In this document: one piece after another, positions 1 through 9,100 of the stretch
Layout of the letters: every line of letters starts with the position of its first letter
Numbering within the stretch: position 1 is the stretch's first letter
Assembly (NCBI GenBank): GCA_019456225.1
Contig: VRUI01000011.1
Span: 1-64,000, forward strand
Source of the DNA: Planctomycetota bacterium
GTDB taxonomy: Bacteria; Planctomycetota; Phycisphaerae; Sedimentisphaerales; Anaerohalosphaeraceae
Direction: 5' to 3'
Length of the DNA stretch: 64,000 bases
Position numbers and translations under genes: made by a program
Notes under the pieces: generated by a model
Seen by the model: only the letters and a program-made list of their open reading frames with translations
Told to the model about the DNA's origin: nothing
Database searches by the model: none

Positions 1-3
1 CAG

Positions 4-77
4 GAACCGCCGTGGTACGGAACCGTACGCCCGGTGGTGTGGGAGGACGGCGGGAGCAATCCCGCCTCCTACCCGAT
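4..77 (+). mobile_element. 3' end of a group II intron (domains V and VI)
   Basis: This looks like the catalytic 3' end of a bacterial group II intron. Domain V is the hairpin at about 5-38: CCGCCG (7-12) pairs with CGGTGG (32-37), and GTACG (15-19) pairs with CGTAC (24-28) over the loop GAAC (20-23). Domain VI follows: GGAG (42-45) pairs with CTCC (66-69), GCGGGA (50-55) pairs with TCCCGC (60-65), and the loop is GCAA (56-59). A71 is a likely bulged branch-point adenosine, six bases before the end at about 77 (CCCGAT), a spacing normal for these introns. The reverse transcriptase gene would lie before base 1, so this copy is cut by the window edge and not necessarily truncated. The call rests on fold and remembered consensus, not on a covariance search. 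Confidence 0.75.
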
Positions 78-90
78 TTCTTGCGAACCT

Positions 91-130
91 CAAACCTTTC
101 ACACTTTCGCACCTTCACACCTTCACACCA
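91..130. repeat. Degenerate CACACCTTT microsatellite
   Basis: A short run of 9-10 base units of the form CACCTTCACA or CACACTTTCG lies between the intron end and the hairpin at 131. A closely similar run occurs at 30276-30330. No function is evident. Confidence 0.6.
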
Positions 131-155
131 TCAAACTGACCAAAGGTCAGTTTGA
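131..155 (-). terminator. Gene-end hairpin, TCAAACTGACC family
   Basis: A perfect 11-bp inverted repeat (TCAAACTGACC, loop AAA, GGTCAGTTTGA) abuts the stop codon of the minus-strand gene ending at 156. It is placed as a transcription terminator but lacks a T-run. Near-identical hairpins occur at 61010-61035 and 61586-61611, so it belongs to a dispersed family. Confidence 0.6.
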
Positions 156-533
156 TTATTTTGGCATTCCCGCGGCATAAATAATCAACCCGCCGACCGC
201 TATCGCCAGTATTGCCAGAATTCGTATGATGAACTTCGGTCTTAGCGACCACCACTCGTACATCCTCTTGAGTTTCACCTTATGCATACCGAGCATTGTC
301 ACGCCGGTCCCGGATGCTATCAGCCCCAGTATGATTATTATCAGTTTACGATCGCAGCTCATTACCGCGACAAACAGAAATACCCCGACGGCGATCTTAA
401 GCAGGGCGGAAATATACATGAGTCTGCCCCTGGCAAAGAACGCCACCACCTTGCTGTACAACAGCGGTTTTACCAGAAAAAGAATACCTTCAAGTACGAT
501 CAAAATCCCAAATACAAGTACAGCAACTCTCAT
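156..533 (-). CDS. Small four-helix integral membrane protein, unknown function
   Basis: A 125-residue, almost entirely hydrophobic protein with four predicted membrane helices at roughly residues 3-22, 40-60, 63-82 and 103-121. A short basic cytoplasmic stretch (HKVKLKRMYEWW) lies between helices 3 and 4. The start is supported by GGAG eight bases before ATG. It is the last gene of the minus-strand block that begins at 5568, separated from the kinase gene upstream by about 90 bases holding a pre-start hairpin (567-590). No family was recognised. It resembles small inner-membrane DUF proteins, but no function should be assigned. Confidence 0.7.
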   Translation of the reverse strand: MRVAVLVFGILIVLEGILFLVKPLLYSKVVAFFARGRLMYISALLKIAVGVFLFVAVMSCDRKLIIIILGLIASGTGVTMLGMHKVKLKRMYEWWSLRPKFIIRILAILAIAVGGLIIYAAGMPK

Positions 534-566
534 ATCAAAATCTCCAGACAGTAGTTTTTTTTAAAA

Positions 567-590
567 TAAAAATGCATCCGCCGAAGGCGG
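567..590 (-). promoter_or_regulatory. Pre-start hairpin with T-run
   Basis: On the minus strand the hairpin CCGCC-TTC-GGCGG (590-578) is followed by ATGCATTTTT and then, about 34 bases on, by the ATG at 533. The stem matches the hairpin directly before the CYTH gene at 26607. It could terminate the upstream kinase transcript or act as a leader element for the membrane-protein gene. Confidence 0.55.
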
Positions 591-621
591 TTTCCTTCAT
601 TATACATTTAGACAATATACA

Positions 622-1854
622 TTATACATTCTCAAAGAGCGTTATTCCGTCAACCACTTTGCAAACGTGCACCGCATACTTATCGGCAAAGTCAGGCCGG
701 CTTCTCGGATACGCTGTATCTACCGCCGCCCTTAGAGCGTCAACGGCGTCCGCTTTGACCAGTGCTCCGGAAGCTCCCTTGTCGCCGCCGCCGAGCATTC
801 TTTCGCCCAGCACGCCTGGTACCGTCCGTACGATATCGCACATAGATTCCAGTTCCGGCCCGGAGATCGAGTACTCGTCTCGCAGCCCGATACCGTCTTT
901 GCGGAATATTTCGCCGACAGTTTCAATGTCGCCGGCTTTCCACGCGTCTATCATGTCGTAGAAGCGTTTCTGCGCACCGTAGATATACGTCATCCTGTCG
1001 CAAAGTTCCGGTCTGCTGCCTTTGAACTTTTCGATAATATCATTGTAGAGCGATTCGTCTTTGATGTCGGCGAGCGATTCAATTTTAAAGCCCGCTTTCT
1101 TTGCAAGCTCCACCATCTCTTCGCATTCGGCTCGTCTGATCTTGTACGATGATTTTTCCAGCCCGGGCCGAACCGTGCCGGTATCCAGCCCAACGATACG
1201 GAAATCAGTCGCCCCGGCACCCAGCGGAACATAGTCGATAGTCCTCGCCGCCGGGTTGTAGTGCGTCCCCATGCCTTCTTTGGCAAACAGGATCATGATC
1301 TGGTCGAGCTTGCCGCATGGCGAACCGATATAGTCATTCTCCACCAGCTGAGCCAGGTCGACGATTTCCAGTTGATCGTCCAGATCGATCTCGTTAACTT
1401 CAAGCATCGTCAGGATAAGGTTAAGCGAAAGCGAAGCCGACCTGCTCATCCCGCCACCCGGTATGTTACCGTACAGTACAGCATCGAAACCCCTGGTCAG
1501 TTTATACCCTTCGCGTTGAAGAACATAGTCGGCGCCGTAAGGAAAACGTGCCCACGAATCAGGCACACTCTGAGGCTCTGGAACATTGCCGAGAGTAAAC
1601 TCAACAACGGCGTCATCGGGAAAATTCGCGCTGAACAAACGCATTTTGTCGGTGCCGTTGGGCTTGTAGGCCATCCAGATAAACCGGTCGGTACCGACAC
1701 CAAAAAGCTCCGTACCGTTATAGTCGCCATGCTCAACACCAAGGCAAAAACGAGAAGAAGAGCGCCGAACATTACCACCGGCAACATCAAGCCCCTTTTC
1801 AGACGCAAGTCGCTTAACAAACTCAACCGCATCCTTATCGTTACTTATATCCAT
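622..1854 (-). CDS. Galactokinase-like GHMP sugar kinase
   Basis: Probable ATP-dependent sugar-1-kinase of the GHMP superfamily (410 aa). All three family motifs are visible. The substrate-side motif FCLGVEHGDYNG (36-47) matches the galactokinase pattern GEHTDYNG. The ATP loop is GNIPGGGMSRSASL (129-142). The C-terminal glycine motif is GERMLGGGDKGASG. The catalytic-base region CGKLDQ (D184) corresponds to the galactokinase CGxMDQ. In the ATP loop the usual middle Ser of SSS is Arg. The longer frame from 1878 has no good ribosome site, while the ATG at 1854 has AGAGGA eight bases ahead, so the shorter start was chosen. It follows an SGLT-type symporter, which suggests import and phosphorylation of the same hexose. 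Galactose is the best guess but not proven. Confidence 0.85.
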   Translation of the reverse strand: MDISNDKDAVEFVKRLASEKGLDVAGGNVRRSSSRFCLGVEHGDYNGTELFGVGTDRFIWMAYKPNGTDKMRLFSANFPDDAVVEFTLGNVPEPQSVPDSWARFPYGADYVLQREGYKLTRGFDAVLYGNIPGGGMSRSASLSLNLILTMLEVNEIDLDDQLEIVDLAQLVENDYIGSPCGKLDQIMILFAKEGMGTHYNPAARTIDYVPLGAGATDFRIVGLDTGTVRPGLEKSSYKIRRAECEEMVELAKKAGFKIESLADIKDESLYNDIIEKFKGSRPELCDRMTYIYGAQKRFYDMIDAWKAGDIETVGEIFRKDGIGLRDEYSISGPELESMCDIVRTVPGVLGERMLGGGDKGASGALVKADAVDALRAAVDTAYPRSRPDFADKYAVHVCKVVDGITLFENV

Positions 1855-1927
1855 CAAAAAATCCTCTTGCAAATTCATACTTCGTTATTCGAAATTCCGT
1901 GTTGGTTATTGGATATTCGTCTTTTTC

Positions 1928-1959
1928 AAAAAAACAGCCCCCCGGTTTCCCGGAGGGCT
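1928..1959 (-). terminator. Rho-independent terminator of the symporter gene
   Basis: On the minus strand a ten-pair stem (AGCCCTCCGG with CCGGGGGGCT, one G-T wobble) with a four-base loop is followed by G and seven T. It lies 15 bases after the symporter stop and before the kinase gene, so part of the transcription should stop here. Confidence 0.85.
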
Positions 1960-1973
1960 TATAGTCTTAAGGC

Positions 1974-3872
1974 CTACCAGAATATCGCATACAATATTAA
2001 GGTAGCAATTATTACGACTACGCCAAGCACCTTTGCCACGTTAGAATGCTCAAGGTTGATGTCTGTATTAACCGGCATCACAACGGCAACTTTCAGCGGT
2101 TTGACGACTGTAATGATTGTCATCAATATCAGAACACTGAAGAATGACAACGCCATCCTGTCAAGGAATGCCATACCCGGAAGAGTCTGAGCAAGTATGA
2201 AATAGATAGGAGGATTAATGATCAGGCCAACAACACCCGCTAATGGCGGCGCCTTTTTAATAGTAAGACCAAATACGAATACCGCGAGAATACCCGGCGA
2301 GATATAACCCTGGAATTCCTGGATATACTTAAAGATTCCGCCAAACTTAGGATCGTCAAGCAGCGGTGCGATAAAGCAGCCGATAACAGCAAAAACCCCA
2401 ACACAAATACGACCAACAGTTACCAACCCAGTCTGAGAAGCACCCTTGTTGAGGTACTTTTTATAAATATCCATCGTAAAGATAGTCGACGCTGAGTTAA
2501 GCATAGAAGCCAGCGAGCTCATTACCGCTCCAAGAAGCGCTGCTATCATAAAACCGCGAAGTCCCTTGGGAACAAGCCTCTTGATCAAAAGCGCAAAAGC
2601 CGAATCATGCTTATATCCGATCAGCGTCTGCTGGAACTTCACCCTGTCTTCCTTAGCCAGTTCCTTATTCTTAATGGCAATAGCTTCAAGCGCCGCGCCA
2701 TTTTTTGCGATTGCCGTTTCGCCCTCAACTGCATCCATACCTGCTACCGCAGCGTTGAAGGTCACGATTTCTGCTGCCTTTTCCGGATACACTTCTTCAT
2801 AATACCTGTCAAAAACAAATGCGACACCAGAGTCTGCCGGGCTATCCTGTACTTCTTCAAACGTAGAGACAACCGCTGCATTGGTATCGATAGCTTCGGT
2901 CTTCATATCATCGCCATACAGGTTGAAGGCTATGATTCCGGGGACAACAATAATAAAAGGAATGATCAGCTTAAGTGCTGCGGCAAAGACGATTCCTTTT
3001 TGTCCTTCGCCAAGAGATTTTGCACCGAGAGTTCTTTGAGTGATGTACTGGTTAAGTCCCCAGTAATAAAAATTTGGAATCCACAGCCCAATAACCAAAG
3101 CAGTCCATGGAATCTCAGGGTCGGATTTGGGTAGTACCATGTGCAGCTTATGGCTGTTCAGTTCGGTAAATCTTTTTATTGCTCCAGCGGTTTCATCGAT
3201 ATTTGCCAGTGCCGGAACCTCTTCAACCGTTGCTGCTCCGAGTGCTTTTAATGCCAGGATCACAACGATTCCGCCTCCGACAATAAGCGCCGAACCCTGG
3301 AGCAGGTCTGCCCACGCGCAAGCTTTCAATCCGCCAAAGCCAACATATATCGCGGCAAGCAATCCGATCGCCCACGAAGCCGATTTAATCGTTATCGCTA
3401 CTCCGAATATTTCCTGGCCGCCGAAAAGCGTCTTCGCCGTTAACGCACCGGAATATACAACAGCCGCAAAAGTTACAAACACATAGATCACGATCATGAA
3501 AACAGCCATAAGAGAACGAGCCGTTTCGTTGTATCGGTATTCGAGGTACTCGGGGATGGTGTAAATACCGCTCTTAAGGAATTTTGGCAAAAAGCAGAAC
3601 GCAACGACAACAAGCGTAATCGCCGCCATCCATTCATAACTTGCAATTGCAAGCCCAAGCCATTTCGCAGCACTGCCGCTCATTCCGATAAACTGCTCGG
3701 TTGAGATGTTTGCGGCGATCAGAGAAAAGCCGATCAGCCACCAGCTTAGACCTCTTCCGGCGAGAAAATAATCCTCACTTGTTTTTTCCTTCATGCTTTT
3801 AAAAACGCCTATGCCGATGACACTGGCAATAAAAACAACAAAAACGGTAATGTCGAGAAGACCTAATTCCAT
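1974..3872 (-). CDS. Sodium/sugar symporter, SSS (SLC5) family, SGLT-like
   Basis: A 632-residue inner-membrane transporter with the SSS fold, expected to couple Na+ entry to sugar uptake. The diagnostic early segment EDYFLAGRGLSWWLIGFSL (33-51) and the following NISTEQFIGMSG match sodium/galactose-type symporters. It has 13 or 14 predicted helices. A hydrophilic insert of about 100 residues (roughly 315-415, rich in Ala, Glu and Asp) breaks the middle of the protein and is longer than in vSGLT. The ATG has AAGGA seven bases upstream. The next gene downstream is a galactokinase-like kinase, supporting a sugar substrate. The exact sugar cannot be read from the sequence. Confidence 0.9.
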   Translation of the reverse strand: MELGLLDITVFVVFIASVIGIGVFKSMKEKTSEDYFLAGRGLSWWLIGFSLIAANISTEQFIGMSGSAAKWLGLAIASYEWMAAITLVVVAFCFLPKFLKSGIYTIPEYLEYRYNETARSLMAVFMIVIYVFVTFAAVVYSGALTAKTLFGGQEIFGVAITIKSASWAIGLLAAIYVGFGGLKACAWADLLQGSALIVGGGIVVILALKALGAATVEEVPALANIDETAGAIKRFTELNSHKLHMVLPKSDPEIPWTALVIGLWIPNFYYWGLNQYITQRTLGAKSLGEGQKGIVFAAALKLIIPFIIVVPGIIAFNLYGDDMKTEAIDTNAAVVSTFEEVQDSPADSGVAFVFDRYYEEVYPEKAAEIVTFNAAVAGMDAVEGETAIAKNGAALEAIAIKNKELAKEDRVKFQQTLIGYKHDSAFALLIKRLVPKGLRGFMIAALLGAVMSSLASMLNSASTIFTMDIYKKYLNKGASQTGLVTVGRICVGVFAVIGCFIAPLLDDPKFGGIFKYIQEFQGYISPGILAVFVFGLTIKKAPPLAGVVGLIINPPIYFILAQTLPGMAFLDRMALSFFSVLILMTIITVVKPLKVAVVMPVNTDINLEHSNVAKVLGVVVIIATLILYAIFW

Positions 3873-4037
3873 TTTGTTTTCCTTAACAAGAGTTTCAGAT
3901 ATTTAGATTACATTACGTGTCACAATAAATACCACTAAGAAGGGAAATAATCAAATAAAAAATGCAGAAAAGAAGAATCGGACAAAAAGCAAGCATCGGC
4001 AATGCACCGTTGTAAGCTAATCGCTAATTGCTAATTG

Positions 4038-4586
4038 CTAATCAATCATTTCGATCATATCTGTGGCGATCTCTACGCTTGTGGCCTGGCCGAGCATGTC
4101 TACCTGGAGGATCAGTTTCGTCCCTTCGGTGGATATTTCGGCGATTCCTTCGGTTCCGAGCAGCGGGCCCGCTATTACACGATATTTTTGGCCTGCTTTT
4201 ATGTATACATGCGGCTGGATATCCTCACCCTGTTTAATAACCATTTCGATAGGTGAAAGGTCTTTAAGAAACGCGGCTTGATCGGTTACTTCGATCAAAT
4301 TAGCGACCCTGTGAGTCTGTAAAACCGTCAGCCTGTCGTCATCGTTACCGCAGAAAAAGAGGTACCCGGTAAAAAGGGGCAATAGTGAACGCGTCGTCCT
4401 GCCCTTGTTTTTTGTAACTTTTTTGGTCATCGGCAGGAAATACGAGATATCCGCGCGCCGCATCTGCCAGGCGAGAGCTTTTTCGTTGCGGCTTTTGGTA
4501 TGTACTACCCACCAGACGCCTTCGAATTCGTTTATTGATTTGTCTTCCGGCCAGATAGCCGGCGGGTTTTCACTAAGTTTCAACAA
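4038..4586 (-). CDS. NusG-type transcription antiterminator (specialised paralogue, UpxY/RfaH-like)
   Basis: A 182-residue protein with an N-terminal NGN domain (starting around GVWWVVHTKSRNEKAL and including the hallmark FTGYLFF) and a C-terminal KOW domain (GQKYRVIAGPLLGTEGIAEI). Such proteins bind RNA polymerase and help it read through pauses or terminators. The frame extends into the 3' end of manA, so the start was placed at TTG 4586, preceded by GAGGGA about eight bases away. That removes most of the overlap and gives the usual NusG length. Housekeeping nusG normally sits beside ribosomal protein genes. Its place between manA and a sugar symporter suggests an operon-specific paralogue. 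The target operon is unknown. Confidence 0.85.
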   Translation of the reverse strand: MLKLSENPPAIWPEDKSINEFEGVWWVVHTKSRNEKALAWQMRRADISYFLPMTKKVTKNKGRTTRSLLPLFTGYLFFCGNDDDRLTVLQTHRVANLIEVTDQAAFLKDLSPIEMVIKQGEDIQPHVYIKAGQKYRVIAGPLLGTEGIAEISTEGTKLILQVDMLGQATSVEIATDMIEMID

Positions 4587-4620
4587 GTCTGCATCCCTCG
4601 CAATATGTCTGTTTTTTGAT

Positions 4621-5568
4621 TTATATTGTAACTGTAAGGTATTGACAATCTTCCTCAAAGAGGACCACCCCTTCGTACTCCGCCGGTAAAAGCACGGTGT
4701 CGCCTTTTGTAAATTCGACCGTTTTGGCGGTTTGACTTTCAATTTTTCCGCACCCCGACAGCACTACGATAACTTTCATGATCCCAGCCGATACCAGTAT
4801 TTCGTCGCCTTTGAGCATATGTCCTTTGTCTACTTTGAAGTATTCGGTATCTACCAGCCTTCCGACGCTTTTGACCGAAAGGTCATCGAAGGACGGGTCG
4901 AAGTGTATGCTTTCCAGTGCTTCGTCGATATGGAGCTGCCTCGGTTTACCGTCATCGCCTACCCTGTTCCAGTCGAACACGCGGTACGTCGTATCGGAGG
5001 GCTGCTGGATCTCTGCGATGAGCAAACCGGCTCCGATGGCGTGTACGGTTCCGGAGGGCAGATAGTGGCATTCGCCGATCTTAACGGCGATCTTTTCGAT
5101 CAGTTCGGCACAAGTACCATCGGCGATAGCCGCTGCAAACTGCTCCTTCGTCGTCCCGCCCTTAAGCCCCTTATAAATACACGCTCCCGGTTTGGCGTCA
5201 ATAATATACCAGCACTCTGTCTTCGGGTCGCCTTTACCCATCCGCAAGCAGGTTCGGGCATCCGGATGCACCTGAACGCTCAAAACATCACTTGCGTCAA
5301 GGATCTTAATCAACAGCCCCAGCGGGGGCGTATAGTCGCTTTTGCCCGTAATAGCGGGGCCGAGTTTATCTATTGCTGAAGCGATATCCTGTCCTGCGAG
5401 CGGGCCGTTAACGATAACAGATTTGTCTTCCGGAAGGTCGGCAAGTTCCCAACTTTCGCCGATTTTGACGCCAGGCGGTGTAGTTTTGCCAAAAACAGCC
5501 GAGACAGCACGGCCGCCCCAGATACGCTGCTTAAAGATTGGTCTGAATTTTATTGGGTAAATTTCCAT
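4621..5568 (-). CDS. manA: Class I mannose-6-phosphate isomerase
   Basis: Interconverts mannose 6-phosphate and fructose 6-phosphate, linking mannose use with GDP-mannose and polysaccharide synthesis. The 315-residue protein has the short Bacillus-type architecture. The start resembles the family (PIFKQRIWGG, 10-19). Zinc ligands are visible as Q99 and H101 in SVQVHPD, E118 in ECWYIID and H176 in SGTVHAIGAG. A cupin barrel makes up the remainder. No clear ribosome site precedes the ATG. The antiterminator gene follows 34 bases downstream on the same strand, so the two are probably cotranscribed. Confidence 0.93.
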   Translation of the reverse strand: MEIYPIKFRPIFKQRIWGGRAVSAVFGKTTPPGVKIGESWELADLPEDKSVIVNGPLAGQDIASAIDKLGPAITGKSDYTPPLGLLIKILDASDVLSVQVHPDARTCLRMGKGDPKTECWYIIDAKPGACIYKGLKGGTTKEQFAAAIADGTCAELIEKIAVKIGECHYLPSGTVHAIGAGLLIAEIQQPSDTTYRVFDWNRVGDDGKPRQLHIDEALESIHFDPSFDDLSVKSVGRLVDTEYFKVDKGHMLKGDEILVSAGIMKVIVVLSGCGKIESQTAKTVEFTKGDTVLLPAEYEGVVLFEEDCQYLTVTI

Positions 5569-6145
5569 AACAGGATTGTATCGTCAAAGCCTGGATAGTC
5601 CAGTAATTTTTAAGTAGTCATTGGATACCTAAGTAATTTACTGCAATGTCAGGGTTTAATATCCGCGAAAAACTACACCTTTACTACACCGCTTTTTAAG
5701 TCGCATTTTTTGTGTATCCAGTATATTGTTTAATATTTGCATTATTGGCTTTAAATTCGCTATTTTGCCGTCACTGCTATGAAATAGATCAGCGTATCTA
5801 TTTCATCGGCTTTATGTTTGGTTTTTTTAAATTAAGATTTGGCTGTATTGACGGTAGGGAAATCCTTTGGTGACTCTCGGAAGATCCGTCCCATGAGATA
5901 GTCGTTAATCCAATAAATAAATATCCACAATAATGTGCGATATAAGTGAAAACTGCTTAATCCGCATAGATATATTGCCGATATCTCTGTAGTGCTGGCA
6001 AGAGATATCTTCTTAAAAGCTTGTTCGGATCGTAGGGAATGGAGCCTGATAAATGTGATTATCATGTCTTGGAAACTGTAAAGTAGGATTATTTCCACTC
6101 GGAGCAAGATTTGCATCTGTATGTTTTAGTTAAGGCGATTATAAT
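5569..6145. other. Intergenic region between divergent manA and the hybrid kinase
   Basis: About 580 bases of AT-rich DNA between divergent genes, so it must hold both promoters. The clearest structure is an 11-bp perfect inverted repeat at 5779-5806 (ATGAAATAGAT, six-base spacer, ATCTATTTCAT), which could be an operator or, with the T-run at 5820-5827, a terminator. A 94-codon minus-strand frame at 5832-6116 has no family resemblance and is not called. Confidence 0.5.
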
Positions 6146-9100
6146 TTGGAAAAGAAAAAAGATCAGAATTTTAAGACAATACGGATAAAACTCGAAACCA
6201 GTTTTGCGTTATTTTCATTAATAATAGCTGCGATACTTAGTTTCTCTCTTTTTGTTGTCGCGAAGAATATAATACGTCATGATGCTCGCAAACATCTGCT
6301 TGAATTAGTGAGTTTAGGGTCGAACCAGATTGATGCTGATGCCCATGCCGGCCTTACCGACCCTCCCCATGAGAATCATTCGGCCTATTCTGAGATCCAT
6401 CAAGTTCTCAAGAAAATTCAAGAGACAACAGTCGATTTCTGTCACGTTTACACATTGCGGTTTAACGACAAAAAGAAATTGGTTCGTGTGGCAAGTGCAG
6501 AGACCGATACCGGCGAAACCTCTCATCATGGAGATGTTTATGAGATCGCCGACGAATCAGTCATTGCGTTGCTTTCCGGGATTTCCAAACCAGTAGTTGA
6601 CAATGATTTTGTTTCTAATGCGTCCGGGACTTTTCTTTCCGGGTATGCACCTTTTTATACTTCCGATGGACGGTTGGAAGGTATACTCAGCATCGAGACT
6701 GAAATGTCCAACGTGCTGGCAAATGAAAGAAGTTTTTTGACAACTGCCATTTTCATGTTTATTTTCTCAACTCCTTTTATTGTTATTTTTACAAAGTTGT
6801 TGGGCCGTAACATTTCAGTTCCGCTGTCTTCATTAGAAAGAAGTACAGAACGGCAAAAAGCTCTGACATACATATTTGACGCAGCGCCTGTTGGAATGAT
6901 GATGATCGATGAGAATAATAAAGTTTCGGACATCAACAATATTGCTACAAGATTTGTCCATAAAGACGCCGCAGAATTTATCGGTAAATTTCCCGGCGAG
7001 GGTTTGGATTGCATACATTCAGATGCCCATCCGGACGGATGTGGAAAAGCTGCTTGTTGCGCAAAATGTCCTGTTGAAATAGCTTGTCAGGAGGCGCTCA
7101 GTACAGGTAAGCCGGTAAGTTCGGTCGAAGGCCAGGTGACTTTATTGATCGATAAGAAAGAAGTACCGCTCTGGCTGCAAATCAGCGTAGAACCTATTAA
7201 GCTAAGCGGAAGCAAATACTTTATTATGTCTATGAATGACATTACCGACCTCAAGCAATCTGAAAATTTAATTCAGCAGCAGGCACAGATATTTGAGCAG
7301 ATACAAGGGTCGGTGATTACAATCGATCTTGATGGGCATATTGCTGCCTGGAACAAGGGTTCTGAAGCGATGCTTGCTTATACACCGGAAGAAGCTATCG
7401 GACAGCATGTGTCATTTGTATACCCTGATGGTCATGAAGGATTTCTTCGCAATAAAAATATTTTACTCAAAAAAGATACTCATGAGTTTGAAACTGAGTT
7501 GGTTAAGAAATCGGGTAAGAAGATTTTTGCTCATGTATCACTTTCACTTCTCAGGGATTCAGAGGGAGAAATTACGCATATAGTTGCTTACTCTACGGAT
7601 GTTACCAGTCGTAAGCAAACGGAGAAGCAATTGCAGGACACGCTCAATGAATCGCGTGCAATGAACGATCAGCTTCTGGAAGCGACGGGCAGGGCAAACG
7701 ATATGGCCGCCGACGCTGCACAAGCCAGTATTGCCAAGAGTGAGTTTTTGGCTAATATGAGTCATGAGATCCGCACTCCTATGAACGGAGTAATAAGTAT
7801 GGTGGATCTGGCTCTGGACAAAGATCTTGATGAAGAAGTTTACGACTATCTTATGGTTTGTAAATCGTCAGCTAACGCTCTTTTAGCGATCATTAATGAC
7901 ATCCTTGATTTTTCCAAGATCGAAGCCGGTAAGATCGATATTGAAATTGTTAAGTGTTCTACTCAAAGAATATTGATCGACATTGACGCGATGATGCGTT
8001 CGAGAGCATCCGAGAAAGCCGTTGATTTTGACATAGTTTTTGATAGTGAAATTCCTCAGTTTATAAATTCCGATATTACGCGGGTCCGTCAATGTCTTTT
8101 GAATCTTGTAGGTAATGGACTAAAGTTTACGGAAAGAGGTTCTATAACTATTCATGTTTCATCTCAAACTCTAAAAGACATGCCTGCGGTTCGTTTTGAT
8201 GTCAAAGATACAGGCATCGGTATTCCGCCGGAGCAGCAGAAACTGATTTTCGACAAGTTCAGTCAGGCAGATTCCAGTACCACAAGAAAATTCGGAGGCA
8301 CAGGTCTCGGTCTTGCTATTACCACCCAGCTAATCGAATTGCTGGGCGGAACAATATCAGTTGTGAGTATGCCCGGTGAGGGATCAACTTTTTCAATGAC
8401 AATCCCATCTAATATCGAGCCCGGTTCACAACCGATGATAAGCAAGCTCGACAGAAGTAATCTTGACCGTGATGACAAGCCGGAAATATTGAACACGAAG
8501 CTTTCCGGCAATATTTTGATCGCAGAGGACGATCTGATCAACCAGAAAAGCATCAAGGCGATATTGTCAAAAACAGATTTAACATTAACCATTGTCGAAG
8601 ACGGTAAACAAGCCGTTGACGAGGCAAGTACAGGCAAGTATGACCTCGTATTGATGGATATGCAAATGCCTGTAATGGACGGTACGGAGGCGACAGCAAT
8701 ACTTCGCAAACAAGGCAGTGAAATCCCGATCATTGCGGTGACTGCCAACGTTATGAAACAGGATATTGACAAATGTCTCGATGCCGGATGCAATTCCCAT
8801 TTGTCCAAACCGATCGATCGCGCCAAATTATTCGAGACTCTTGCAGAATATTTGCTTTCAGGTGATGAGGCTAATGACAGCAATGATCAGCAAGAACCGG
8901 TCGGTCAGCAATCAGCAGAGACCTCCGAAGAGAGCATTACAAGCGAACCTGAGCTTCAGGTAGAGTCACAATCAGAATCTCCGGATGCTGATGATTACGG
9001 CAATGTACTTGATTGGGCCGAAGTGATAGATCGTTTTACGGATGAAGATGTTATCAAAGAGATTGTCGCGGCGTTCTTTGTAGATAATCCGGCACGTATC

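Noticed and set aside
5832-6116. 94-codon minus-strand frame upstream of the hybrid kinase
   Set aside because: AT-rich, no ribosome site, no family resemblance; lies in the promoter region of a divergent pair.
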